Positions 29,730-38,627 of a stretch of 64,000 nt of DNA are shown piece by piece. Both the position numbers and the translations under genes were made by a program. Position 1 is the stretch's first letter. Each line of letters opens with the position of its first letter. Source of the DNA: Deinococcus psychrotolerans (lineage in GTDB: Bacteria > Deinococcota > Deinococci > Deinococcales > Deinococcaceae). The stretch lies in NCBI RefSeq assembly GCF_003860465.1, contig NZ_CP034185.1:124001-188000 (forward strand), read 5' to 3'. A model generated the notes under the pieces. That model was not told the DNA's origin. It ran no database searches and saw only the letters and a program-made list of their open reading frames with translations.

Positions 29730-30437
29730 ATGGACACCCTTCATCCCCATTTTGACGATGCTTCCGGCTCCCCCATACCATCAGCCGCCTCGTCAGCCGC
29801 TCCATCACCCGCACAGCCGCGCACCACCGCCGACTTGATCGCTCTGGCCCGTGCCCTGCTCGAATCTGGTGAGCGGCGCATCCTCGGCATCACCGGAGCG
29901 CCCGGCGCAGGCAAGTCCACCGTTTGCGCGGCCATTGCCAGCGCTCTGGGCGATCAGGTGACGGTGGTCGGCATGGACGGCTTCCACCTCGCCAACAGCG
30001 AACTGATTCGGCTGGGCCGCCGGGAGCGCAAGGGTGCGCCGGATACCTTCGACGCGGACGGCTACGCGGCGCTGCTGGAGCGGCTGCGGCACCAGATGGA
30101 GGAAGTCATCTACGCACCGACCTTCGAGCGCAGCATCGAAGAATCCATCGGCAGCGCCTTGCCCGTCCTCGCCTCAACCCCGCTCATTCTCACCGAGGGC
30201 AACTATTTACTGCTGGAAGTGGGCGCGTGGAGCCGGGTCAGATCCCAACTCGACGCCGTGTGGTTTTTGGAACCGCCCGAAGAGCTGCGCCTCTCGCGGC
30301 TGATCGCCCGCCATGTGGCGTTCGGCAAAGCTCCCGACGCCGCCGAAGCGTGGGTGGAGCGGGTGGATCAAAACAATGCCGCCCTGATCAACGCGGGCCG
30401 CTCACGCGCCGAACTCATCGTGCAGTTGGTGGACTGA
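29730..30437 (+). CDS. P-loop sugar/nucleoside kinase (FrcK/uridine-kinase-like)
   Basis: A 235-residue kinase. After a Pro/Ala/Ser-rich N-terminal stretch, GITGAPGAGKST forms the P-loop near residue 55, followed by VVGMDGFHLAN, RKGAPDTFDADGY and ILTEGNYLLLE, the arrangement of the uridine kinase/phosphoribulokinase-like family that includes FrcK of the rhizobial fructose importer. Since mannitol oxidation gives fructose, a fructose or ketose kinase role is plausible, by context only. A GAGGAGG ribosome site precedes the ATG. Confidence 0.8.
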   Translation: MDTLHPHFDDASGSPIPSAASSAAPSPAQPRTTADLIALARALLESGERRILGITGAPGAGKSTVCAAIASALGDQVTVVGMDGFHLANSELIRLGRRERKGAPDTFDADGYAALLERLRHQMEEVIYAPTFERSIEESIGSALPVLASTPLILTEGNYLLLEVGAWSRVRSQLDAVWFLEPPEELRLSRLIARHVAFGKAPDAAEAWVERVDQNNAALINAGRSRAELIVQLVD

Positions 30438-30506
30438 GCCGCTTTTCACTCTGCTGTACTTGCCTTCATCTACGATCACCGTACAAGTTTTTGCTGGAGA
30501 ATCCTC

Positions 30507-32021
30507 ATGGTTAAACTCAACTTATCCGCGCTGCCCAACCTCGCTTCAACTGTGGCGGTTCCCGGCTACGAACCGGCCCGGCTCACTTCCGGCATCGTGC
30601 ATTTCGGCGTGGGCGGCTTTCACCGCTCGCACGAAGCCATGTACCTCGACCGCCTCCTGAATGCCGGCGGCAGTACCGAGTGGGCCATCTGCGGCGTGGG
30701 CGTGCTGCCGTTCGACGCCAAGATGCGTGACGTTTTTGCTGATCAAGACAACCTGTATACCCTCGTCACCAAGTCCCCAGACGGTCAGCAAGAAGCCCGC
30801 GTGATCGGGGCGATCAACCAGTTTTTGTTCGCGCCCGATTCGCCGCAAGCCGTAATCGACAAATTGGCCGACCCCAACACCAAAATCGTTTCGCTGACGG
30901 TCACTGAGGGCGGCTACAGCGTCAACGACGCCACCGGCCAGTTTGATCCCTCCGGCGCGGCCATTCAGCACGACCTCGCAGCAGGCGCGGTGCCGACCAC
31001 CGTGTTCGGCTACATTACCGAAGGGCTGCGGCTGCGGCGTGAGCGCGGTGTCGCGCCGTTCACGGTGATGTCATGCGACAACATGCAGGGCAACGGCCAC
31101 GTCGCGCAGCTCGCCTTCACTTCGTTCGCCCGACTCAAAGACCCGGATTTGGGCGAGTGGATTGCCCAGAATGTGGCCTTCCCCAATTCGATGGTCGACC
31201 GCATCACCCCCGCGACCACCGATGAGAGCCGCCGCGAAGTGGCCGACGAGTACGGCATAGAAGACGGCTGGCCGGTGATCGCCGAGTCGTTTACCCAGTG
31301 GGTTCTGGAAGATCACTTCACCTTGGGCCGCCCCGCTTTTGAGACGGTGGGTGTGCAGGTGGTCAGCGACGTGGAGCCGTACGAGCTGATGAAACTGCGG
31401 CTGCTCAACGCCTCGCATCAGGCCATGAGTTACCTCGGCTTGCTGGCGGGCTACACCTACGTGCATGAAGTTTGCCAGCAGCCGCGCTTCACCGGGTTCT
31501 TGCTGGATTACATGAAAACAGAAGGCGTGCCCACCTTGCGGCCCGTGCCGGGAGTCGATCTGGACGAGTACAGCCACGAGCTGATCTCCCGCTTTGCCAG
31601 CCCCGCCATTCAGGACACCCTGGCCCGCCTGATTTTTGACGCCTCCGAGCGCATTCCCAAGTTTTTGCTGCCGGTGGTACGCGAGCAACTTGCGGGAAGC
31701 GGCGACATTGACCACGCCGCGCTGGTGGTGGCGTCGTGGGCGGCTTACGTGGAGGCCGTGCGTGACGGCCAGTTTCCGGCTCTGCAAGATGTCCGCGCCG
31801 AGATGCTGACGGCAGCAGTCAGCCGCGAAGCCGAGGAGCCCGCCGCCTTCCTGCAACTCAAAGAAGTCTTTGGCGACCTCGGCCAAAACGGGCGCTTCAA
31901 GTCGGCTTATCTGGCGGCCCGCCAGGACTTGCAAGAAAACGGCCCGCTGGCGGCGATGGACAAACTCAAAGAAAGCCGCAGCCGCCTCAAAGCGCGGATG
32001 GAATCGGTTGGCAATGAGTAG
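30507..32021 (+). CDS. Long-chain mannitol/D-arabinitol 2-dehydrogenase
   Basis: A 504-residue NAD-dependent polyol dehydrogenase. The N-terminal Rossmann part shows IVHFGVGGFHRSHEAMYLDRLL, and the catalytic segment KLRLLNASHQAM holds the Lys, Asn and His of this family. The length is typical of mannitol 2-dehydrogenase (MtlK) and D-arabinitol dehydrogenase (DalD), which oxidise the polyol to fructose or D-xylulose. The operon also holds an FGGY kinase for xylulose, favouring broad polyol use. Confidence 0.93.
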   Translation: MVKLNLSALPNLASTVAVPGYEPARLTSGIVHFGVGGFHRSHEAMYLDRLLNAGGSTEWAICGVGVLPFDAKMRDVFADQDNLYTLVTKSPDGQQEARVIGAINQFLFAPDSPQAVIDKLADPNTKIVSLTVTEGGYSVNDATGQFDPSGAAIQHDLAAGAVPTTVFGYITEGLRLRRERGVAPFTVMSCDNMQGNGHVAQLAFTSFARLKDPDLGEWIAQNVAFPNSMVDRITPATTDESRREVADEYGIEDGWPVIAESFTQWVLEDHFTLGRPAFETVGVQVVSDVEPYELMKLRLLNASHQAMSYLGLLAGYTYVHEVCQQPRFTGFLLDYMKTEGVPTLRPVPGVDLDEYSHELISRFASPAIQDTLARLIFDASERIPKFLLPVVREQLAGSGDIDHAALVVASWAAYVEAVRDGQFPALQDVRAEMLTAAVSREAEEPAAFLQLKEVFGDLGQNGRFKSAYLAARQDLQENGPLAAMDKLKESRSRLKARMESVGNE

Positions 32022-32084
32022 ACCGTATTTTAACCTGTGCCCATTTTAATTCGGCCCCCTTCACTTCAAAAGGAATCCCAAGTC

Positions 32085-32852
<768 letters not shown>

Positions 32853-32910
32853 GTGGCTACTCTGATCGAAGTCCCTCACTTTATTCGAGACAATCACAGG
32901 AGCAAACAGC

Positions 32911-34002
32911 ATGACCCAAACCGCAGAACCCAAATCATCCAAAACCAGCGTGCTGAACACCGTGCGCGAACTGGCGTGGGAGACCCGCGAAGTTCCGGCC
33001 CCCGGCCCAGGCGACGTACGCGTCAAGGTGCAGCGCATCGGCGTGTGCGGCAGCGACGTGCATTACTACACGCACGGACGTATCGGCAACTTCATCGTGG
33101 AGTCGCCGCTGGTGCTGGGCCACGAAGTCAGCGGCACGGTGGAGGCGGTAGGAGAGAATGTCAAGCGCCTCAAGGTGGGCGATAGGGTGGCGTTGGAACC
33201 CGGCGTGCCCTGCCGCAAATGCTCGTACTGCAAAACCGGGCATTACAACCTCTGCCCCGAGATGCACTTCATGGCGACCCCGCCGGTAGACGGAGCGCTC
33301 TCGGAATGGGTGGTCTGGCCCGAGGACTTTGCCTTCAAGATTCCTGACAACATGAGCTTGGACGCAGCCGCTTTGATCGAACCGCTGGCAGTGGGCGTCT
33401 GGGCAGCGCGGCGCGGCGGCGTCAAAATGGGCGACAGCGTGGCAGTCATCGGCGCGGGGCCAATCGGCTGCACCAGTTTGCAGGCTGCCAAAGCCGCAGG
33501 CGCAACCACCCTGATCGCGGTGGACTTGGAAGATTTCCGGCTGGAGATGGCCCGCAAAGTCGGAGCCACCCACACCATCAACGCCCGCACCGAAGACCCC
33601 GTGCAGCGTATCCGCGAGATTACGGCAGAGATCAGTGGCCTACCGATTTCGCACGGCGGGGTGGACGTGGCCTTCGAGACGGCGGGCAGCGTGCCGACTT
33701 GCCGCATGAGTCTGGAAGCCCCGCGTCCGGGCGGCGTGACGGTGCTGGTGGGCCTGCCGCCTGTATCGGAAGTCAGCCTCGACATCGTCAGCGCGGCCAG
33801 CCGTGAAACCGACATTCGCGGCATCTTCCGCTATGCCAACTGCTATCCGGCGGCGATTGAATTGGTGGCGTCCGGCGCGGTTGACTTGGATATGCTGATT
33901 ACTCAGCGCTTCACCTTTGACCAGACTCCCGAAGCGTTCGTGTTTGCCGACACCGAGCGGGCCAAGAGCATGAAAGTGATGATCGAGATGGGTGGGGAGT
34001 GA
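32911..34002 (+). CDS. Zinc-dependent polyol (sorbitol/xylitol) dehydrogenase
   Basis: A 363-residue medium-chain dehydrogenase. The catalytic zinc site uses Cys of RIGVCGSDVHYYTHGRIG, His-Glu of GHEVSG and Glu of LIEPLAVG; the structural zinc cysteines are in CRKCSYCKTGHYNLC; the NAD loop is VIGAGPIG. YYTHGRIGNF is characteristic of sorbitol/xylitol dehydrogenases. Xylitol would be oxidised to D-xylulose, the substrate of the kinase whose GTG start overlaps the stop of this gene (GTGA). Confidence 0.93.
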   Translation: MTQTAEPKSSKTSVLNTVRELAWETREVPAPGPGDVRVKVQRIGVCGSDVHYYTHGRIGNFIVESPLVLGHEVSGTVEAVGENVKRLKVGDRVALEPGVPCRKCSYCKTGHYNLCPEMHFMATPPVDGALSEWVVWPEDFAFKIPDNMSLDAAALIEPLAVGVWAARRGGVKMGDSVAVIGAGPIGCTSLQAAKAAGATTLIAVDLEDFRLEMARKVGATHTINARTEDPVQRIREITAEISGLPISHGGVDVAFETAGSVPTCRMSLEAPRPGGVTVLVGLPPVSEVSLDIVSAASRETDIRGIFRYANCYPAAIELVASGAVDLDMLITQRFTFDQTPEAFVFADTERAKSMKVMIEMGGE

Positions 34003-35534
34003 CCCAGCTTAAACAAGCCCCAGATCAGCCGCTGGCCAACTTGCTGCTGGGCATAGACGTCGGCACCTACAGCTCCAAAGGCGTGCTGACCGATCTGGCC
34101 GGAAACGTGCTGAAATCCCATGTGATCGCGCACGGGGTCAGCTTTCCTCAGACCGGCTACGCCGAGCAGGACGCCGACGCGGTGTGGTGGAGCGACGTTT
34201 CGCAGATCATCAAGACTCTGCTGAGCGGCGACTACAGCGGCGACGACGTGGCGGGCGTGGCGCTGAGCGCGATTGGGCCGTGCTTGTTGCCGCTCGACGA
34301 ATCGGGTAAGCCGCTGCGCCCCGGCATTTTGTACGGGGTGGACACCCGCGCCCACGCTGAGATTGACCTGCTCAACGCCGAAATTGGCGAGGACGTCATT
34401 TTTGAGCACAGCCTCATGGCGCTGACCAGTCAGGCGGTGGGTTCCAAAATCCGCTGGCTGCGCGACCATGAGCCCGAAGTCTGGGCCAAGACCGCCACGC
34501 TGACCACCGCCAGCAGCTATCTGGCCTTCCGGCTGACTGGCAAGCACGTCATGAACCGCCACGAAGCCAGCCATTACATGCCGCTCTACGACCCGCCAAC
34601 CCGCAACTGGACGGGCAAATACGCCGCGCCCGTGCTGGGCGACAAGGGCTTGGAAGTCTTGCCGCAAGTCGGTTGGAGTGACGAACTCGCCGGACACGTC
34701 ACCGAGGAAGCCGCTGCACTGACTGGCCTCAAAGTCGGCACGCCGGTGGCGGTAGGTGCGGTGGACGCGCTGAGCGAAGCGATCAGCGTGGGCGTGGTGC
34801 AGCCCGGCGACTTGATGGTGATGTACGGCTCCACGACTTTCTTTATCTTGGTGGAAGAAACCCCCGCACCCGATCCCCGCGTTTGGACGGTGGGCGGCGC
34901 GTTCGCCGGGCAGTTCAACCTGGCGGCGGGCATGTCCACCACCGGCAGCCTGACCCGCTGGTTTGCCGACGAACTCAGCCGCGACCTTTCCGAAAAAGAC
35001 GCCTACGATGAATTGTTCGCCGCTGCCGAGGGGGTTCCGGCGGGCGCAAATGGACTCTTGATGCTGCCGTACTTCAGCGGGGAGCGCACTCCACTCAACA
35101 ACCCGCACGCACGCGGCGTGGTGGCGGGCCTGAGTTTGTCGTCCACCCGCGAGGACATGTTCAGGGCGGTGCTGGAAGGAGTGGGCTACGGCATTCGTCA
35201 CAACATCGAAACCTTCCGCGAAATGGGCACGCAGGTGCGGCGCATCGTGGCGGTGGGCGGCGGAGCCAAAACCCCGACGTGGCTGCAAATCGTCAGCGAC
35301 ATCGTGGGAGCCGCTCAGGAAGTTCCAGCGCTGACCATCGGCGCGAGCTACGGCAATGCCTTTTTGGCGGGATTAGTGTCGGGCAGGCTGCACCGCGACG
35401 ATCTCAAAACTTGGGTCAAGGCGGATCGTCTGATTCAACCGGATCAGTCCAAACGCGCCCTCTACGATAAGAATTTTGAGCTGTTCAAGCAGCTTTATAC
35501 CCAGACCAAGGAGATCGTGCATCAATTGAGCTGA
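33999..35534 (+). CDS. FGGY-family carbohydrate kinase (xylulokinase-like)
   Basis: A 511-residue FGGY kinase. It begins with LLGIDVGTYSSKGVLTDL, has the catalytic Asp in VGAVDALSEA near residue 250, the adenosine region VMYGSTTFFILV and a C-terminal VAVGGGAKTPTWLQIVSD. It lacks the SGQMHG motif of classical XylB (here LSAIGPCLLPLD), so it is a different subgroup from the xylB at 2.6 kb; D-xylulose or another ketopentose is the likely substrate. Last intact gene of the polyol operon; no terminator hairpin is seen before the GH125 remnant. Confidence 0.9.
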   Translation: MTQLKQAPDQPLANLLLGIDVGTYSSKGVLTDLAGNVLKSHVIAHGVSFPQTGYAEQDADAVWWSDVSQIIKTLLSGDYSGDDVAGVALSAIGPCLLPLDESGKPLRPGILYGVDTRAHAEIDLLNAEIGEDVIFEHSLMALTSQAVGSKIRWLRDHEPEVWAKTATLTTASSYLAFRLTGKHVMNRHEASHYMPLYDPPTRNWTGKYAAPVLGDKGLEVLPQVGWSDELAGHVTEEAAALTGLKVGTPVAVGAVDALSEAISVGVVQPGDLMVMYGSTTFFILVEETPAPDPRVWTVGGAFAGQFNLAAGMSTTGSLTRWFADELSRDLSEKDAYDELFAAAEGVPAGANGLLMLPYFSGERTPLNNPHARGVVAGLSLSSTREDMFRAVLEGVGYGIRHNIETFREMGTQVRRIVAVGGGAKTPTWLQIVSDIVGAAQEVPALTIGASYGNAFLAGLVSGRLHRDDLKTWVKADRLIQPDQSKRALYDKNFELFKQLYTQTKEIVHQLS

Positions 35535-35610
35535 GAAGCGTGACCACCCAGCCCAGTCACCAACAGTCCAGTGCCCAGCGGCCTTCAGTCAGCAGCCGGA
35601 AGTCGCTTTG

Positions 35611-36110
35611 ACGTTTGAACGCTGCTTTCCCAACAGCCTAGAAACCACCCTACAACCTCAGACGGATGGCAAAATCTTCGTGGTGACGGGCGATATTCCG
35701 GCCATATGGCGGCTTAATCACGGGCGTGATCGCCACCCAAGCTGAGCAACTGCTGGCCGATCCTTACGCCAATTCGTTTAATGCTGTACCCAGCAGCGCG
35801 GGCCACGCAGCAGATCAACCGCAGCAGCACCCGCTGGTATGGGAGCGCAAGTTTGAACTCGACTCGCTGTGCTACCCATCCGGCTGGCTTATGGCTCCTA
35901 GCGTGTGACCGGCAATACTGCGACATTAGGTAAAAGTGTTCACCGAGCGGCCCAAACGGTGATGGCAGTCATGCATCAGGTGAGCACCACCGCTGGCACT
36001 CACCTGATGCATGAGAGCTTTAACGTCGACGACCCCGCCATTTTTACCCGCGAGTGGTTCGGCTGGGCCAACAGCCTCTTCAGCAAGTTGATGCTGGCCC
36101 AGCTTGGAGC
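35611..36110 (+). pseudogene. Remnant of a GH125 exo-alpha-mannosidase gene
   Basis: Three fragments in different frames together follow the GH125 family order. The first, TFERCFPNSLETTLQPQ through VVTGDIPAIW (35611-35711), is the N-terminal domain start. The second, GVIATQAEQLLADPYANSFN and WERKFELDSLCYP (about 35710-35880), is the next conserved block. The third, TTAGTHLMHESFNVDDP and EWFGWANSLFSKLM (about 35980-36100), is the C-terminus. Frameshifts separate them, about 45 residues are missing after the first and roughly 250 before the last. GH125 enzymes remove alpha-1,6-mannose. It sits downstream of the polyol operon; clearly non-functional. Confidence 0.8.
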
Positions 36111-36135
36111 TTTACCTCGGTCATCAGCAGAATCG

Positions 36136-37125
36136 TCAGCGGGGCCAGCAATTGACCAGGGTGCCGTCCAACGGGCGGTTAAAGCCGATGGCCGGACTTT
36201 TCCCCCGAAAGAAAGCGTCGGCCACGGCGTCTTTGAATATCCCACCCGTGAAGCGCAGCTTGCCAGCGGCGGCGTCGTAGCGGAAGGGGAACTCGGCGCT
36301 GCCCAAATTGATGTCGAGGAAGGGTTCTAACTGCATCGTAAAGCCGCCCGAAAAATTGACGTGCGGCGCATAGAGGAAACACTGGTAAACACCTTTGGGC
36401 AACGCAACCGGCACCGGGCCTTTGGCTTTGGCTGTTCCCGTTACCGTGAAGGTGCGGCGGGCCTGCACGATATTCTGGAGACTGGGCTTGTCAAAGAACA
36501 CCTTGACCTCGTACTGCCCCGGATCAAGTGACTTGAAAGTGAAGTCCGCCTCACGTTTGCTGTTGGCGTAATAATATTCGTCATACAGCTTGTCCGGCGT
36601 GCCGACCGGCACCACCGTCACCCAATCGCCAGGGTCGCCTGCAAAACCGGAAACGTGAACGCTGAATGCTTTGCCAGTCGGAACTTGCGCCGGAACAAGA
36701 ATAGTCACGCTCGTCGTCTGAGCAGCTGGCACACTCCGGGGAGGCGCGGCGGGCGCTGGTTTTTGTACAGGCGCGGTTTTCGGAATGGGCGCTGGTTTTG
36801 GGGCAGGCGCTGCCACTTTCGCGGGAGTGGGAGCGCGGGTGGTCGGAGCCGCCGGAACCGCTGACAAATCGGCGTCCGCTTCCTGCTCGTAGGCGGCAGC
36901 CAGTTTTTCGTAAGCGGCGGCTTCCTGAGCAGGAAGTTGCGCCAGATGAAAAGCGTCCGCCGCCCGCTGATAGTTTTGCTCGGCAGCGGCGAACTGATGA
37001 GCGGCCAGAGCGCTGTCACCTGCTTTAAGGAGGGCCGCTGCCTGCTCGACCGGCGTAAGGGCCTGCGCCGAGACAGGCAACAGAAGAAGGAAAAAACTGA
37101 GCATCACCCTGCGGGAGTGGATCAC
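36136..37125 (-). CDS. Secreted protein with TPR-like helices and Pro/Ala linker
   Basis: A 329-residue predicted exported protein. A signal peptide (VMLSFFLLLLPVSAQA) is followed by tetratricopeptide-like helices (residues 25-85: AAALLKAGDSALAAHQFAAA and following), a Pro/Ala/Lys-rich linker (90-135) and two beta-rich segments (ILVPAQVPTGKAFSVHVSGF; GVYQCFLYAPHVNFSGGF). The last part ends with FNRPLDGTLVNCW. The start is a GTG; a downstream ATG giving MLSFF is possible. It converges on the GH125 remnant. No family recognised. Confidence 0.75.
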   Translation of the reverse strand: MIHSRRVMLSFFLLLLPVSAQALTPVEQAAALLKAGDSALAAHQFAAAEQNYQRAADAFHLAQLPAQEAAAYEKLAAAYEQEADADLSAVPAAPTTRAPTPAKVAAPAPKPAPIPKTAPVQKPAPAAPPRSVPAAQTTSVTILVPAQVPTGKAFSVHVSGFAGDPGDWVTVVPVGTPDKLYDEYYYANSKREADFTFKSLDPGQYEVKVFFDKPSLQNIVQARRTFTVTGTAKAKGPVPVALPKGVYQCFLYAPHVNFSGGFTMQLEPFLDINLGSAEFPFRYDAAAGKLRFTGGIFKDAVADAFFRGKSPAIGFNRPLDGTLVNCWPR

Positions 37126-37289
37126 ATCGTCTCCTGTGGTCAGCGGGTTGTGGGTGAGTAAAACGCGACTTGCAGCGGTGTTCCAGCCTCAATTCTAGCC
37201 CTAGCAATAGAAAGTATAAAAACTGATGCTAGCACCGTAAACTCATCTCCTCAAAGCGTGGGCGCAACGTTCCCGTGCAACTGACCCCA

Positions 37290-38153
37290 TCACGGCACTT
37301 TCGTTTCGGCCAGCACAGCCCTGAGCAAGTCCGGCCTATCGGTGTCGATGCCGTCAACGCCCATTGACAGCAGGCGGCGCATCTCAGCCGGATCGTTGAT
37401 CGTCCACACATGCACCGCCACGCCGCGCCCGTGCATCTGGCGCACAAAGCTGGGCGTCACCACTTCTAGGCCGCCGGAGCGCACCGGCACTTGGGCGGCC
37501 TGACCCGGCGCTCCCGCCAAGTTCGCCAGCCCAATTTTACTCAGCAGCACCAGCGGGCGGAGTTCGCTCTCGGTCATGCTGGTGGCCACTTCAGGGCACT
37601 CGGCGCGGAAGTCCTGCATGGCTTTGTCGCTGAAACTGGCCACCATCACCTTACCAGTCACGCCGTGTTGGCGCAGCGCTGCACAAAAGGGAGCCGCGAT
37701 GCTGGGCGTGTCCTGCTTGATTTCAATCGTCCACGGCAATTCGGGATGGGCCGAAAGCGCTTCATCGAGCGTGGGAATGCTCAGCCCCTGCCCCCGAAAC
37801 GGATAGGTCTGGCCGCCGTCTGCGGTAAAGCGGTAGCCAGCGTCGAAGCTCTTGAGCTGGGCCAGGCTCAGTTCACGGATTTTGCCGTGTCCATCGGTCA
37901 GCCGGTCTACCGTTTCGTCGTGTGACAGCACCAACGCGCCGTCTTGGGTGGCGTGCATATCGGTGTCCAGCATTTGAATGCCCAGTTTGGCAGCGTTGTC
38001 AAAAGCCAACAGGGTGTTGCTGGGCCACAAGTCTTCACCGCCCTGGTGGGCCAAAATCCACGCCGGAGATGTGATGTACGGATTGGGTTTGGCGGCGCTG
38101 GGACGGGCCGCACACGCCGAAAGCAGCAATAATCCAGCCAGCAAAAAACGCAT
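37290..38153 (-). CDS. Glycerophosphodiester phosphodiesterase lipoprotein
   Basis: A 287-residue GDPD-family enzyme with a lipoprotein signal (LLLLSAC). The catalytic and metal residues lie in LAHQGGEDLWPSNTLLAF, DTDMHATQDGALVLSHD and WTIEIKQD, and the barrel ends with VWTINDPAEMRRLLSMGVDGIDTDRPD. It would hydrolyse glycerophosphodiesters outside the cell membrane to glycerol-3-phosphate and an alcohol. The usual HRG is HQG here. Transcribed alone or with the ArsR gene upstream (28-bp gap). Confidence 0.92.
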   Translation of the reverse strand: MRFLLAGLLLLSACAARPSAAKPNPYITSPAWILAHQGGEDLWPSNTLLAFDNAAKLGIQMLDTDMHATQDGALVLSHDETVDRLTDGHGKIRELSLAQLKSFDAGYRFTADGGQTYPFRGQGLSIPTLDEALSAHPELPWTIEIKQDTPSIAAPFCAALRQHGVTGKVMVASFSDKAMQDFRAECPEVATSMTESELRPLVLLSKIGLANLAGAPGQAAQVPVRSGGLEVVTPSFVRQMHGRGVAVHVWTINDPAEMRRLLSMGVDGIDTDRPDLLRAVLAETKVP

Positions 38154-38181
38154 GGCTCCAGCATACGCCCGCGCCCGTTCT

Positions 38182-38565
38182 CTACTCGCGGACGTGATCC
38201 AGAGCGCTGACGATTAAACCGCTGACGTGCTGATCGAGTAGGCGGTAGTAGGCCACCCGCCCTTCTTTACGGAAGGTCACCAGCCGGTGCGCCCTGAGCA
38301 GCCGCAACTGGTGGCTCACCGCGCTCTCGCTCAGGCCGATGACCGCCGCGAGGTCACAGACGCACAGCTCACAAGTTTTTAGGGCGCTGAGCAGCCGCAA
38401 GCGGGTCGGGTCGGCCACCACTTTGAGGAGGGCGCTGGCCTCACCGACCTGCCCAGTATCCGGCAGCGCGGCGCGGGCGGCCTGCACCGCTTCAGGATGA
38501 ACGCAATTGACCTCGCACAGGTCATCATCCAGCAGAGTGGGGGAGAGTTGAGAATCCATTCTCAT
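38182..38565 (-). CDS. ArsR/SmtB-family metal-sensing regulator
   Basis: A 127-residue winged-helix repressor. The metal-site signature ELCVCDLA lies on the alpha-3 helix, followed by the recognition helix SESAVSHQLRLLRAHRL and the wing RKEGRVAYYRL. The N-terminal extension carries further cysteines in DDDLCEVNCVH, as in CadC-type cadmium/lead/zinc sensors. The C-terminus (DQHVSGLIVSALDHV) could also provide an alpha-5 zinc site. No metal-efflux gene is adjacent in this window, so its target is unknown. Confidence 0.92.
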   Translation of the reverse strand: MRMDSQLSPTLLDDDLCEVNCVHPEAVQAARAALPDTGQVGEASALLKVVADPTRLRLLSALKTCELCVCDLAAVIGLSESAVSHQLRLLRAHRLVTFRKEGRVAYYRLLDQHVSGLIVSALDHVRE

Positions 38566-38627
38566 AGCGTCATTGTAGCGCTTGGGTCTGGAAAATTTCG
38601 ATCAGGGCGTGTCTTTTCGCCGCCGCC

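Noticed and set aside
29597..29752. Possible 52-codon gene between permease and kinase (MELTPAYKQALERPQ...)
   Set aside because: No ribosome site, no recognised family, overlaps the kinase start and its internal inverted repeat; could be a remnant but not supportable.
35905..36330. 141-codon open frame after the FGGY kinase as an intact gene
   Set aside because: Its middle is the C-terminal block of GH125 and its end runs antisense into the secreted-protein gene; treated as part of the pseudogene.
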